This document shows positions 46,241 through 57,919 of a DNA stretch of 64,000 nucleotides, one piece after another. The translations under genes and the position numbers were made by a program. Where the stretch lies: positions 31,135,403 to 31,199,402 of the forward strand of contig NC_052138.2 of assembly GCF_016086655.4 (NCBI RefSeq). The letters run 5' to 3'. The stretch comes from Lepeophtheirus salmonis (taxonomy: Eukaryota; Arthropoda; Copepoda; Siphonostomatoida; Caligidae). Position 1 is the first letter of the stretch, and each line of letters starts with the position of its first letter. The notes beneath the pieces are model-generated. The model saw nothing but the letters and a program-made list of their open reading frames with translations, had not been told where the DNA came from and made no database searches.

Positions 46241-46499
46241 ATCATCTACAATCAGTCGTGACTAGAAAGGCGTGGGAGAAGGAAATAAACAAGGTCATTA
46301 GTAAGAACTATCGGTTGATCCTCAAAAAAATCGGTTGTCGATCCTCAATTATATTCTAAGTCCAACAAGGATTTACAATTATAACTCCGCAATAAATCAA
46401 CCCAGTCTGAAGTTAAGCAAGTAGGCTGATAAAATAACTAAGCATGTTCCTATGATACTTTTTGGGCTTCGGAGTTGATTAAGAAGCTTCTTTTGACCG

Positions 46500-46590
46500 A
46501 AATACAACCTCATTTCCCTTCTCTCTTTCTATATCTTTGTCTCTCCCCTCTTCTCTTCTTCCTTTTTTTTCTTTTCTTCTGTCTTCATTC
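46500..46590 (+). repeat. Pyrimidine-rich tract
   Basis: CTCTTTCTATATCTTTGTCT and CCTCTTCTCTTCTTCC-like sequence is almost free of purines over about 90 bases. Confidence 0.55.
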
Positions 46591-47155
46591 TTGTAGAAAC
46601 CTATTTCCCTCAATGTGACGTGGACTCCCTCTGCTTGTATACATTATAAATAAAAGGCGAGAAATGTGAGCCCCAATATGAAAACACTTCCTGCACGCCT
46701 GATTTTTATAATTCGATGGAAAAACTTAAGGTATTATTAAAAAGGTTGTTTGATTTTAAAAGCAAATTGTATATCCAGTTGATAAGTAATCCATGGCTTA
46801 CTTAAGAAAAGGAAATAGAGAGTGATGCATGTAGGCCCCTACTTTTTAAAGCATAAGTTTACCCTGAAAGAATTAATATTATTGCATGTAATATTGTACA
46901 TATACTTATTCTGATTATATAATCAATGCAAAAATAAGGAAAAGCAAGCAATTATTTTAACTCGAATGTGAATTTCGTTACAGTTTGTTGATTAGGACAT
47001 GCATATTATGTACCTATGCCTTACCTTTTTTTTAACATGTAGTACGCTCTTATATACACTCCTCTTTGATAGTTTCTTTTGAGTTAAAATCCATTGAATT
47101 CCTGTTAGTACGCTAGCTTTCTTTGTTATTAATTCAAAAAACATACTTTATCTAC

Positions 47156-47300
47156 AGGGCTCTGCACCACACTTTGGCACAAAATTTGACTTCCTCTAGA
47201 TCCTGAAGAAATGCATTGTTTTGATCTTATTTAATAGCATGTTAATTTTCAATATGACCTCCATGGGCCTCAATCCTCCACGGAGCAACAATTTTACTAC
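47156..47300 (-). pseudogene. Mariner 3' tip
   Basis: TA|CAGGGCTCTGCACCACAC at 47154 looks like a mariner terminal repeat at a TA target. Inward on the minus strand the end of a transposase reads WRIEAHGGHIEN before a TAG/TAA near 47240-47245, similar to the usual VIxAEGGHIE C-terminus. The rest of the element is absent. Confidence 0.5.
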
Positions 47301-47934
47301 ATAAAGAAAAATATTAATCTTGCATAAATGGTCTCAGAGTTGGGGAAATATAAGGAATAGACTCTTACTGAAAAAAATTCAAATCTGTATTAATCCGTAT
47401 GTTATTGGTATTACTGATGAGTTATCCTATTTTAACTCTTACATATCAATATTTACATCTTTATGAATTTATGAAGTAAACACGATCGTAATCATTTTAC
47501 TTCAAAAATAAAAAATTAATATTCCATCAATGGTCCTAGAGTGCTTCTAATTACCTGATCTGAACTAATTGCACCAATTTGGAATTCCTAAATGATGGAA
47601 GATCAAATTTCATCCATTCTTGTTCTTTAGCAAAATTTACTCAGAAGTTATTTGGGCTCAAATAATTTTTAAAGTTTCAAAATTAGAAAAACACTAACTG
47701 ATGAGTGATCCTGTTTCTCCATCTTGACAAATGACTAAGAAGGAAAACAAACGAAAATTATTTTATGAGTTACATTACTCTATATACGAGAAAAGGAGAA
47801 ACTTGACCGTCATGCAGTCAAAGTCGATTCCAATTGTAGCGTACGACCCTGTAGTATATTTATATATGTTTTCTATTTTAATATAAGAGGGTATTTGGGA
47901 TAAATCATTATTTATTTAATATTTTACTATATAA

Positions 47935-48294
47935 ATGCAACTATGGATTTTACAAATCACACAATTACTTTTAATTCCATTATTTTACAACTCTACACTT
48001 ATTTATTTAAAGATTTATAAGTATTCCATTTTTAAAGCTATTAAATTACAGTTTAATCAAACTTTAAAATATTTAAGATCAAAAACTAAGGTACTTTTTT
48101 ATAAGGCTATCTCTTCCACAAAACACGACTCTCCACTCACAATACCATCTACGTACCAAAAACGAAAGATTGGCATCTTTAAACATAGTTTTTATTACAG
48201 ATCGACAAGTCTTTGGAATACAATACCTTGTCACTTTTGCCAGGGAAGTGAGGCTGACCTCAAGGAATTTTTGGTTAATTCTTTTTTTGTGTGA
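47935..48294 (+). pseudogene. Probable LINE ORF2 C-terminal remnant
   Basis: A 119-codon open frame ends with RKIGIFKHSFYYRSTSLWNT followed by IPCHFCQGSEADLKEFLV. The pattern 'R...F..SF..R...LWN.LP......S...FK..L' is characteristic of the end of LINE ORF2 proteins, after the RT domain. The first half of the frame is AT-driven and uninformative, though it has SKTKVLFYKAIS as expected just before that tail. No RT catalytic motif is present upstream. Confidence 0.45.
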
Positions 48295-48299
48295 CACGT

Positions 48300-50020
48300 A
48301 TATATATATTCTTTACATATGTGTCTTACTGAATTATTTTTTTCTTCTTCTTTGCGCTGTCACGTTATTTTAAAAGATTTTCGTTATTTGTACTTCAAAT
48401 GATTCACCTTTATTAAGAATCATATTTTTTATTTTATATAAGCATTAAATATTAGTCGACCTTTAAATGTTTTGTTTATCGTCGCTGGTCAAAATGAATT
48501 TTAAAAAAGTTAAAGAATGTTTTGTACATTAAATCATAAGTTTTTCTGCTATTGAGTAGCTTGTCAACAATGCATTAAACTTGCCTATCATTCGCGTGGG
48601 CTTATGATAAATCACTAGAGAAAAAATCATCAAAAATCTAAATTCTTCATATTGAAGACCTCAAAACTCAAAATTGGATTGAGTTAGAGATCCAATATTT
48701 CATTTCTGAGTAATACTACTTTCAAAAATACAACCTTCTATCTTTGATACAACTCCGTTTACTCTTAAAAATTTTCGTGTTATGACATATATATTTATAT
48801 ATACTCGTATTTCTCTCAACTTTTTGCTTAAAAAAGGCAACGTTAAAGTCAAAATTTTATGTTTGAGATCAGATTCATCTGTTTTTAGTTATTTGTTATG
48901 GGAAAAACGGATTCAGATCCTGAATACATCGCCTTAACGCTCTTTCCGAATCGTCAACTAAATGTGTAAAAAATCAATGCATTTTATGATTGAGTATTGC
49001 TTCATTTAACCTAAAAGATATTTTATTGAAGGGTAATTTGAAACAGTAAAGTACACCAGTCACTTTTTGTAATAAACAAAGATTCAATGAATTTTCCGTT
49101 CAGGTGTTTTTTTCAGTAGACACTTGTGTGGTTTAAACTTTGACTTGTATATTAATTTATATAGAATAAGGACAACGCGCCAGTTTTTAATTGTAATATC
49201 TTGTATTTCGAAATATTTTATTAATACTCAAGAATTTAGTAAAATTTATCCATAGACGGCATTTGAAGTTCTTCCATTCCAATAGCATTACAATTAGAAT
49301 AATTATAAATATGTTCCTCCTTCAACCATAATGGAAATACTTTCAAAGACTAACCTGCTTATCTTATTCTTCCTTCATATACCTCATTCCCTTTTTTAAT
49401 TCGTATTCAATATACGTTCTCCCTTTTTCCGTATGTGCAATAATTCAATTTTTAGACTACCAATTCCAAAAAAAACGGGCCAACTAAAAGATACACAGGA
49501 TTTTCGTTAGGTATAAATAAAGGTTGGAGGATACTTATGCACTATATACACTATTGTATGCCTCTGTATTCTGTACATAAATAATACCACACCCTATCTA
49601 TCTTAATTAAATTATTGATGTCCAAATTTTGAGCATCATTTATTTTCTTGCTCTTTACGAAAAATACTTTTTAGTTTTGTTCCAAATGAGCTAGGAAAAA
49701 TATTCTCTTACATAAAATAGATTTTTCATTTGGTCATCACAAACTCAAAGTATTGAGAGTTGAAACAATGAAAGTTAGTGATTAGCGTTTGTACAATTTT
49801 GGTATTCATCTAATCACTAATCTGCTTCTTTTTTTTGTTTCATTAATATTACATTATATTGTATAGTTTACAAGTATTTGAAGGGATGGGTTAATCCATT
49901 TAAGATAATGGGCTGAAGTATCCAAACATTATCTTTAAGAAAGTTTAAATAATAGTAGATGGAGTTTTAAGACAAAATTTATAACTTATAAAATTTAAAT
50001 TGAACAATAAGCTCTTTTAT
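48300..50020. other. AT-rich non-coding stretch
   Basis: No coding frame of note and no recognised repeat in about 1.7 kb. Confidence 0.4.
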
Positions 50021-50029
50021 CATTTAATA

Positions 50030-51054
50030 TGATCACCCTCGGCATTGATCACCTACTTTAAACGAGACATAAAGGCTCATCAGGCCCTTATTACATTTTT
50101 GTTTGTGGAAGTTTGACATGTTACTCCTCACAAAGGGATTAGGGGATCTCAAAGAGCTATGGAGATGTTCGTTTTCCTTCCTTCTCAGCACAGATCACAA
50201 CTACAAATCACACGGGTTAAGGTCAGGACTGTTGTAAGATCATCTTTGATGGAACTGACATGACAGTTTTGGTAACATGACATGGCACTGGGTCTTGAAT
50301 CTACATGATCATTGTATCTGGAGGATATGTGGCTTCCAACCGTGGCATCACAATATTCTTAATAAGGTCTAAGTATGCTGAGCAGGACAACTTGATACTG
50401 ATTCCAAAAATGTGAGCCGGGATGACATTTTCATCACTGGTGATCAAGCCAAACACCATTATTTCTGACGGGAACTTGGTGTTCATCACAGGAAGAACAT
50501 TATTATTGTCCCCTGCCAGCCAGTGGTCATTCTTTGGATTGTAGGTTGCATCCAATGAGAAGTTTGGCTCATCACTGAATATTTGTACAATGTCTAGATT
50601 TGATTTACATATTTGGCGAAGTTTCTTATCTATTTGCAACCTGATGTCCTTCATCTCTGTGGTAAGAAAGTGACGCCTTCAAGTCAATGTAGTCATTAAT
50701 AGCAATGGGCTCCTCCAGGATTTGCTTTGATGGATCTCTAAATCCCAGCCAGGAAGTGACCAGTCCGCTTTTGGCCTTTTTGTGAACGACACGAGGAATG
50801 GAAAATCCCCTTATATCCCTCCATTTATTTACAAACGTCATAGATAGTACTCCTGACATATTTTGTTACTTTTATGATTGCCTTAGCGTCGTTGCCGGCC
50901 TCAAACAATTCTGCAATGACTTTAGGTTTGTCCTTTTGCACATTCATGGTGAAACTGAACAGATTAAGTATAAAAACAAAAGTTATTGTCTACAGAAAGT
51001 ACTTTAAGGTAAAGTTATGACTTATCAAGATAAACACAATAAATTGGCCACCCT
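50030..51054 (-). pseudogene. Decayed mariner transposase, nearly complete
   Basis: On the minus strand an upstream part (50626-50859) reads SIPRVVHKKAKSGLVTSWLG and has DLKASLSYHRDEGHQ. Then 50301-50654 carries MKDIRLQIDKKLRQI, VQIFSDEPNFSLDATYNPKN (first catalytic Asp), FPSEIMVFGLITSDENVIPA and MPRLEATYPPD. The C-terminus reads INAEGDHIK next to about 50030. The outer right end, ATTGGCCACCCTG|TA at 51040-51056, fits a terminal repeat at a TA site; the left tip was not identified. The second and third catalytic blocks (about 50100-50300) are badly degraded. Confidence 0.8.
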
Positions 51055-51059
51055 GTATC

Positions 51060-52255
51060 TCACTTATGGGTCCTTTTATTCAAATTAATATTGATTTGAG
51101 TACCTTTTATTATTCTTTTTCATTGGTTCTTAAACATATATAATGAGATTATATCCTTTTATTTTTTATTATTATATCTCGGACACATTAGTTTTTGACC
51201 ATTAGATTTTTGTAGAATATGTGAAAGGCATGAAAAAATTAAATTGTCAAACGAGGTGGATACAAACGTCAAGATTTCGAGCATATCTAAAAATGTGTTA
51301 TATATTTGTAAATTGAAAACATATAAAACATATATGCAATAAATTCAAAAGTTAACAGGGCCCTTTTATTAAGTTTATATATTTAATAATAAAGCCAAGT
51401 TCATCTGTTTGCATTTATTTATGAATTTATGTCTAGTATACAATCATTTTTTTAAGCGTCAAGCGTGTTGCTTAATTCTGTATGACATTATTTTTAGATG
51501 ATTATGTAATAATTACAGCTATTAATTTTTAATGTTTATTGAATAGTTAAAAAAAAAAAGTCGAAAGAAGTTTTGTAGTTTGTAATCTCCTTTGAGTGAG
51601 TAAATTACCCTTATTTTACTTTTTTGGGGTATTTTTATAAGGATCATCGATAATAACTTCTAAAATATTCAAGGAAAACTTCATATATAAAAATGAAGAT
51701 AAATCGGGAATTTCCATTTCAAAAAGGAGCAAAAAAATTTGTCTGTTAAGAAAATGAACATTTTTTCTAAATATAAATAATGACACATCAAAAGAAATTT
51801 TCAGCAAGATCTTGTTCCAAAACATCACTTTCAGACTGTTCTTAAGCTTTACACAATTCAAACGAGTAAAAAAAATGTTCGGAGGTGCTGTAAAAAGTCA
51901 TGAGGATCTTAAAAAAACTCATGGAAAATTTTGTTGATTAGTATTTTGCAGATTTTTCACTTTAGGTATAATCAAATACTTTGAAGGAAAATGATATAGT
52001 TAAAGAAGAGAGAAGGAAAAAATATTGCTACTCTAAATAGTCTGAGATATAAGAAACTGAAGCAAATTATAGAAATTGATCTTTGAAGATACTTAAATTA
52101 TAATTCACAATGATAAAACTTTTACAGTACCCGAAGACAATTTAATATGTTTCCAGAAAGATATTCAATCTACGATCAAAGGACAGAGGCCTAATTGTTC
52201 TAAGAAATATTATGATTCTATTGTTTCACTCATATAGTTCAAAGATGTCAAATGG
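51060..52255. other. AT-rich non-coding stretch
   Basis: The open frame at 51616-51861 (minus) is Phe/Leu/Lys-rich and unconvincing. Nothing else recognised. Confidence 0.35.
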
Positions 52256-52259
52256 AATC

Positions 52260-52380
52260 GCTGTAGCTCATGGACAATGCGCTCGGGAAAAGTTATTCCT
52301 TTGAATTCAATGTGTTTACGTTTGCGCCCCGGTGATTCCTAGAGAAAGAAATATACTTTATCTACCATATGCGTCATAAG
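52260..52380 (+). repeat. Dispersed repeat family C, copy 3
   Basis: ATGCGCTCGGGAAAAGTTATTC, TTTGCGCCCCGGTGATTCC and AGAAATATACTTTATCTACC align with copies at 14590-14710 and (inverted) 28615-28720. It lies about 170 bp 5' of the transposase start at 52548. Confidence 0.7.
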
Positions 52381-52547
52381 TCCTTGTACACTTTTTACAG
52401 ATAAAAACGCGTAAATTTTACGCCATGCACGTATTCGTGATTTTATTGAGTAGAAACCGGTTTATACTTCGATGCAAGGGTCTTGACTAGTTATAAACAA
52501 AACTCCAGCAAAATCTAAATAGCAACAGTGAAACAACAGCCGATAAT

Positions 52548-52889
52548 ATGGAGAGACGTCGAATTGCAATTTTGGAACTTTCCACGCAAGGAAAAACTCC
52601 CACTGAAATTGCTAAGGTTCTGAAATGCAACCGCACCACCGTTTACAGCGTGGTAGCTAAAGGGACTCCTGAGGCGACCACAAGATCTAAGTCAAGGCCT
52701 CAAAGGTTGGACGAAATGGTTGCTGCCATGAAAAAGTCTGTCGAGGACAAGAGAGGTAAGGTCACCGTCAGCGGCCTCTCCAGGGAGTTCAAAGTCAGCA
52801 GAAGGACCATGGACCTGCTAGATAAGAAAGATCTTGGCCTTAAGGTCTACAAGGTATCCCTGGACAAGCCCTCCAGCCATAAAATTTAA
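52548..52889 (+). pseudogene. Tc1/mariner transposase N-terminal domain
   Basis: An uninterrupted 113-codon frame from ATG encodes both DNA-binding helix-turn-helix units. The first is RRIAILELSTQGKTPTEIAK followed by LKCNRTTVYSVV (residues 4-35). The second, KVTVSGLSREFKVSRRTMDL, is at about residues 71-90. The linker between them is basic (TTRSKSRPQRL). After residue 100 the match to transposase fades, and a stop occurs at 52887. No catalytic domain follows; instead LINE-derived sequence starts near 53060. As the only unbroken transposase domain in the window, it could be younger, or chance-preserved. DNA binding could persist, but no function is implied. Confidence 0.75.
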
Positions 52890-53059
52890 AGGAGGTTTCA
52901 GTTTTAGACGCACACACCTGTAAAACGGAATAATCTTACAAATTAATACACCCTTCATAACGTCATGAGGATCGATTTTATCTTCTTTAAGGACCAAAAA
53001 GTGGAACGGAACTGGACTATGGTACTCGGTCCTAAATAAGGATCGACGCAATACTAGTT

Positions 53060-53949
53060 TTAATTGTACGTTCTCGTAATTAAGGCATACAAGAAGGAAT
53101 CAGAACTGGAGTTAATATCCAGAAAACAAAAGTTCTCACAAACCTGCCGTGTACCAAGAAGGTGGAAAAGATTGAAGTGGTTCCAGAAATAAAAATACTG
53201 AGGACCCGTATATCTATCAAAGTGGACATTATGTCTAATAGCATGAAAGAAATTGAGGAAACAATTTGAAAAAAACACATCCAGATATACGTACTTTATA
53301 GAGACGACCCTAGCGAGCCGCATACATGTATGTAATTCTTCCCAAGACAGTTCACTTGTTGAAAATCTAACCATTCAATGAGGGACTCGCAAACAGAATA
53401 GACGAAATATGTATCAAATTTCTGAGAACAGGAGAGAAAGATAGAAAGATAATCTGGAAGAGAACTACTTGTCCGACGAGGAATTACAGAGGATCGGGAC
53501 TGCTTCTGATCCAATACTTTAGGAAATCATTGCTTTTTTCATGGTAGAGAACACTGTTTGACAGATGCTTCTTTCGGAAAATGATAATGAAATATAACCT
53601 AGTGGAAAAAATGGGAAGTTAAATTGATTTAATGAGAGGAGAAGGTCCCAATGAAATTATTGAAACGCTGAAGACGATTAATCCGTTCTGGGCTAACGTT
53701 GTTACCATAAGCAAAGGCATATCTTCGAAAGTCCTCCCACTTATGAATTGACAAGAACCTGTGCAGAAAAATCGAAGGTTTATTTAATTGGCTGGTACGT
53801 CCATCAAAGGGAATCTAGAGCTCGTTGGAGAGATCTTAAATAGTGGGATTAATCTAACTGAATGTCAAAAAATGGAAAGGCGAAGAATTATAAAAAATAT
53901 TAAGTTTCACAGGTGTCAAATAGGTCTCAGAGACACCTCAACAGATTAA
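53060..53949 (+). pseudogene. Non-LTR retrotransposon ORF2 C-terminal region
   Basis: One frame reads GVNIQKTKVLTNLPCTKKVE, then IEVVPEIKILRTRISIKVDI and MSNSMKEIEE (about 53095-53265). This is the region after the RT catalytic box ('K..VL.......I......ikiLG..IS'). After a frameshift near 53280, a single frame runs from about 53290 to a TAA at 53947-53949. It contains FNEGLANRIDEICIKFLRTG, CPTRNYRGSGLLLIQYF, MRGEGPNEIIETLKTINPFW and IKFHRCQIGLRDT, interrupted only by about six in-frame stops and no further shifts. It is a LINE tail that decayed mainly by point mutation. Long minus-strand frames here are antisense by-products. Confidence 0.65.
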
Positions 53950-54273
53950 TCGTAAGATAAACTTTTTCTCTAACATGACGGGATTCATAGTGAAGTCAAT
54001 TACTCAAAGAAACCACCTCCGGCTTCAACTGTGGGGACTTACTTCTGTATATGTATGTTATATATTACTTGTTATTTTATTTTTACTAGTTCAGTCTTTG
54101 AACAATAGGGAAAGATAATACAGACAATACGTTACACGTTTACTAAAAATTTGCCTTCCTCCTTACAATAATTAATACATCTATTTATTCATCAATTATT
54201 GAACCTGAATACGCCTTCGTAGTTTATCAGCATAATTAAGTAATCCTTTATTGGTGGTAGCCTCATTTTTCAA

Positions 54274-54495
54274 TTGTGTCGGGATTGCATCAATATCGGT
54301 GGATATACATCTCTTTTCTTAATAATGGCAACTGTACCCTTTCATAGTGAACAGAGACAAAAAATATGCAGGCCTTACTTTTCTTTGGAAGAAATGCAAA
54401 ATATCGCAAACTGTGCTGTCACTTTCCATATAACTCTGGCATCGACATTCAAATATCATCACGTTCCTTGTCACGTCTTCGCTCTTCTTTAACTA
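54274..54495 (+). other. Unassigned open frame before the Gypsy polyprotein
   Basis: A 72-codon frame includes MATVPFHSEQRQKICRPYFS and LEEMQNIANCAV. It sits just upstream of the Gypsy RT on the same strand and might be a decayed gag or protease part, but no aspartic protease or zinc knuckle motif is visible. Confidence 0.25.
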
Positions 54496-54599
54496 CTAAT
54501 ATCAGTAACCTTAAACCTAACAGTCATTCGGGAAACTAGATAGGCAGGTTAATTGGACGGCGTCTAGCTCACTCTCTTATCGTTCCTTCACCTCTAAAG

Positions 54600-56660
54600 C
54601 TAACATCAGCAAATGACAGCCCATCAAAATCCACCTTGGCGGTACCTATTCATTTTGTTGAAAAAAAGAAGTCTACAGAGTGGAGAATGGTAGGTGATTT
54701 TCGGCCACTGAATTCTAAAACTATCCCTCATAAATATCAACTTCAATTAATACAAGTAACTTCTTACAAACTACATAACATGAAAAGTATTTACGAAAAT
54801 TGATTTGTGCCGAGTGTATTATAATAATCTCGTCAGAAATGATCACAAACATAAGACGGCTGTTACAACTCCTTTCGGACTCTTTGAATTCCGTGCCATG
54901 CCTTTGTGCCTGCAAAATATCGGTACAACTTTTCAACGATTCATTATTTCGTGACTGTCCATTAGTATTCGTTATTTGGACATTTTTAGTCCATCTGAAT
55001 CTGAGCACAACCATCACGTTGATCAAGTTATAGAACATTTAGCCAAGTATAACCTCAGATTTGTAACTGAGAAATATGAATTTAATTGGGTCGAAATTGA
55101 ATTTCTAGGCATTAAAATTTCCCATGAAAGAATCAAACCTCCTCATTCAAAAATATCTACAATCGGAAATTAAACCAGAGGACCCCAAAACTCTTCCTAG
55201 ATTCCTTGAAATGGTTGGTTATTATCGAAATCTTTTCCCCAACTTTGCTCAAATCATTTTTCCTTTTGCCAAAATGATGAGGTTAACATGAAGACAAAAT
55301 TAACTTGGTCCGAAGACCAAGATAAATCCTTTTATAGAATCAAACTTTCCTTAAAAAATAGTCGGGCACTTTTTTTTCTTAAATCTATCATCTATTATTT
55401 GCATTTAATGACAGACGCTTTGCAGGATGGTGCCAGAGCAGCTCCTCATCAAATGGTGGATGGATCACCTATTGCGTTTGCATTCGTCTCAAAGAAATTC
55501 AATGGATCGCAACAACGATATTCTACGTTTGATCATGAGCTATTGGTGGCTTATTTGTCTTTCATATACTTTAAGCACTTACTTGAGGGTCAATCTGTCA
55601 CGAATTTTACCGATCACAAGCCTTTGGAGTCTGCATTTCACAGTGGTAAGATATCAAAGTCTGATCCTGATCAGTGCCATATTGGACTTATAACTGAATT
55701 TGTCTAAGATGATCAGTACATACGAGGCAAGATAAGATTGTAGCTGACTGTTCATCTTGCTCTGTATCTTCAGTAAACTCAATACTGTTAGACCTCCCAG
55801 CTATTACAGAAACACAAAAGTGTGATTAGGATGAGGATAGCAGTTTCAAAGATTATTTCAACGATCATAACAACAATTTCAGGTATGTTAAGTTATTATA
55901 AGATCTTCAACTTCTTTGTGAGATGTCCCATCCCCCCTTCATCTCAACCTTATGTAGCAAAATCTTCACGCAATGATTTTTTCTTTATGTTTTACTCATT
56001 ATCTTATCCTGGTATTATCTTTGATTAACATAATTTAGTCTTGTTATTTTTGCCCAGACTTGGAAAAATACCTCAAAAACTAATTCAACGTTGTGTTGGT
56101 TGTCAAAGAGCGAAGGTAAATCGACATACAAAGACGGAAATCGAAACTTTTTACTCAGGTGGCCGTTTTCAAACTGTTCATATAGACATTGTAGGATCTT
56201 TGCCTCCTGTAGATATACTCGGTCAAGCCTCATCAGAACCATGTTGATACATTTTAACATGCATCAATAGAGCTATCTATTGGAGCGAAGCAGCCCCAAT
56301 TACAAATATTTCCTCCGTGACTTGCTCATACGTTTGTGAGTATATGGATTTGGCGTTTTGGTGTACCCCTATATAGTATTATGGGTCGAGGCTCTCAATT
56401 TGAATCAGAGTTATTTTATAATTTATCTCCGTTTGTTGGTTTTCGCTGACTTCGTCAACATCCTCCCATCCTGACAAAGTGACTGGTTGAAAGATCTCAC
56501 CGTGTGATAATACCTGCTCTACGTGTCCGTGGACAAGAGTGTTATTCTTCTCTTCCCTTGTTCTTCTATGAATTACATTATCACCTAACGATAATAAAAT
56601 CTCTCCTTTCACTACTTTAACAGGGACTGAAATGACGGTACCCCATGTAGTGGTTACATA
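54600..56660 (+). pseudogene. Decayed Gypsy-type LTR retrotransposon pol (RT, RNase H, integrase)
   Basis: Order of domains: RT start FVEKKKSTEWRMVGDFRPLN (54650-54715); RT palm KTAVTTPFGLFEFRAMPLCL (54855-54910); a catalytic box reading YLDIFSPSESE (about 54975-55000), where YxDD is expected. Then LRFVTEKYEFNWVEIEFLGI and GNxxRFLEMVGYYRN-like connection. The RNase H is in 55288-55707, with TDALQDGARA, QRYSTFDHELLVAYLSFIYF and FTDHKPL. The integrase has a zinc-binding part (CVGCQRAKVNRHTKTE, 56090-56135) and core start GRFQTVHIDIVGSLPPVD with the first catalytic Asp. Later core is heavily broken. No LTRs were found and gag is not recognised. Inactive. Confidence 0.85.
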
Positions 56661-56669
56661 AGATAAATT

Positions 56670-57680
56670 TGATTATCTCAGTACCCAATCCGAGTATATT
56701 ACCCACCTAGCGGAGCATTTTAAAAATATTTAATTTCTTTCACTCTCTGGGGAGTTCTCTAAAACTCTAAAATGATAAATTCTTTATTAAATTCGGACTT
56801 TGTGTGGGCTTAGATCGACAGAGGAAGAATAATGAATGCTATTTTCTACCCAATATTAAGAATAAAAATACTTGAACTATGTCAATTATACGGAATTTGA
56901 ATATGTAATGATACATTCATCCCTTTTTAAGTATTCTCGTTGACGGTCTTGATTTTTTCAACTGATTTACATGTGCTATATTTTCACAGTAATAGGATAC
57001 ATAGTGGAAGGGCCGATGTTTTTCAAAATTATTTATTTTTCATGTATGTATATATAAAAAAATATTCATCAGCAGTACCGGTCTTATAAGTAGTGTTTTA
57101 TCTTATAAGCACATTTTTGTTATAAGAAATAGGGGCCCTTCAAAATGCCTTTCTTAAAAGAAAGTCATTGGAGAAAAACTTTATTTATATAGGTTATTGA
57201 TAAAGTCACTCAAAATATAAATGTAATCTTGACATTAAAAAATATAACATTAAAAATAGAAAAAATTTGAAATTATTTTTTTTCAAACACATACAAGTTC
57301 TTAAATTTATGTATTAAAAGACAGTTTTTTTTTCTTTATTTCCTTGTTTTTAATGAGGGTCATAAATTTTTCTAAATCTGAACAGTAACTATCTTAATAC
57401 ACAAAATGTATTCAATATTTACGTCTAAATATCCTAACTGACCCGGATCTGAGAAAATGTTGATCCATCTTATCATTTAATCTTATGTTCCTAACTACAT
57501 AAGTGTATTTTAGTCTAAATATTATTGATTAGAAATGGAGTACATGGAGTGAAGTCATTTCCCCCACTGCAAGTAGGTAGATAATTTCATTACAAACAAT
57601 ACGTATGTACGAGGATTTATCTCTCGGGATCCCCATACTTTTTTGGTTTTATACCGACGGTAAATAAAGAACATAAGAAT
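56670..57680. other. AT-rich non-coding stretch
   Basis: No long terminal repeat matching sequence 5' of the Gypsy remnant was recognised here. No gene. Confidence 0.35.
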
Positions 57681-57689
57681 TGAGCATAT

Positions 57690-57910
57690 TTTATGGTTAT
57701 TTAGTGTTGTCCTAATCTCTATTTAGGACTGAAGACTGGTGTCCCGTCCAGTTCAGACCGACACATAAGTCCTAAAACTTATAAAGTTATTTCCTTTTTG
57801 ACGTCATTCAGCTAAATATCTTCTTTTTTTAATCAGTTTTACTACGGACAGTCTGAATACCAGACCTTAAGGACTTATGGGACCAATCCTAATAATGTAC
57901 TGGACCAAAT
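57690..57910. repeat. Imperfect inverted repeat
   Basis: CACATAAGTCCTAAAACTT near 57761 pairs with the AAGGACTTATG word near 57869. GACTGGTGTCCCG near 57734 pairs loosely with the GGACAGTCTGAATACCAG segment near 57846. A TGACGTCA palindrome (57799-57806) lies near the middle. It could be a short non-autonomous element. Support is moderate only. Confidence 0.35.
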
Positions 57911-57919
57911 AATAAAAGA

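Noticed and set aside
53060..53374. 104-codon and overlapping minus-strand frames
   Set aside because: Antisense to LINE-derived plus-strand coding sequence; no recognisable content.
54721..55038. 105-codon minus-strand frame
   Set aside because: Antisense of the Gypsy reverse transcriptase region.
55427..55693. 88-codon plus-strand frame as a gene
   Set aside because: Shadow in another frame of the Gypsy RNase H at 55288-55707.
54000..57000. Long terminal repeats for the Gypsy remnant
   Set aside because: I compared flanks by eye and saw no convincing direct repeat pair or primer-binding site.
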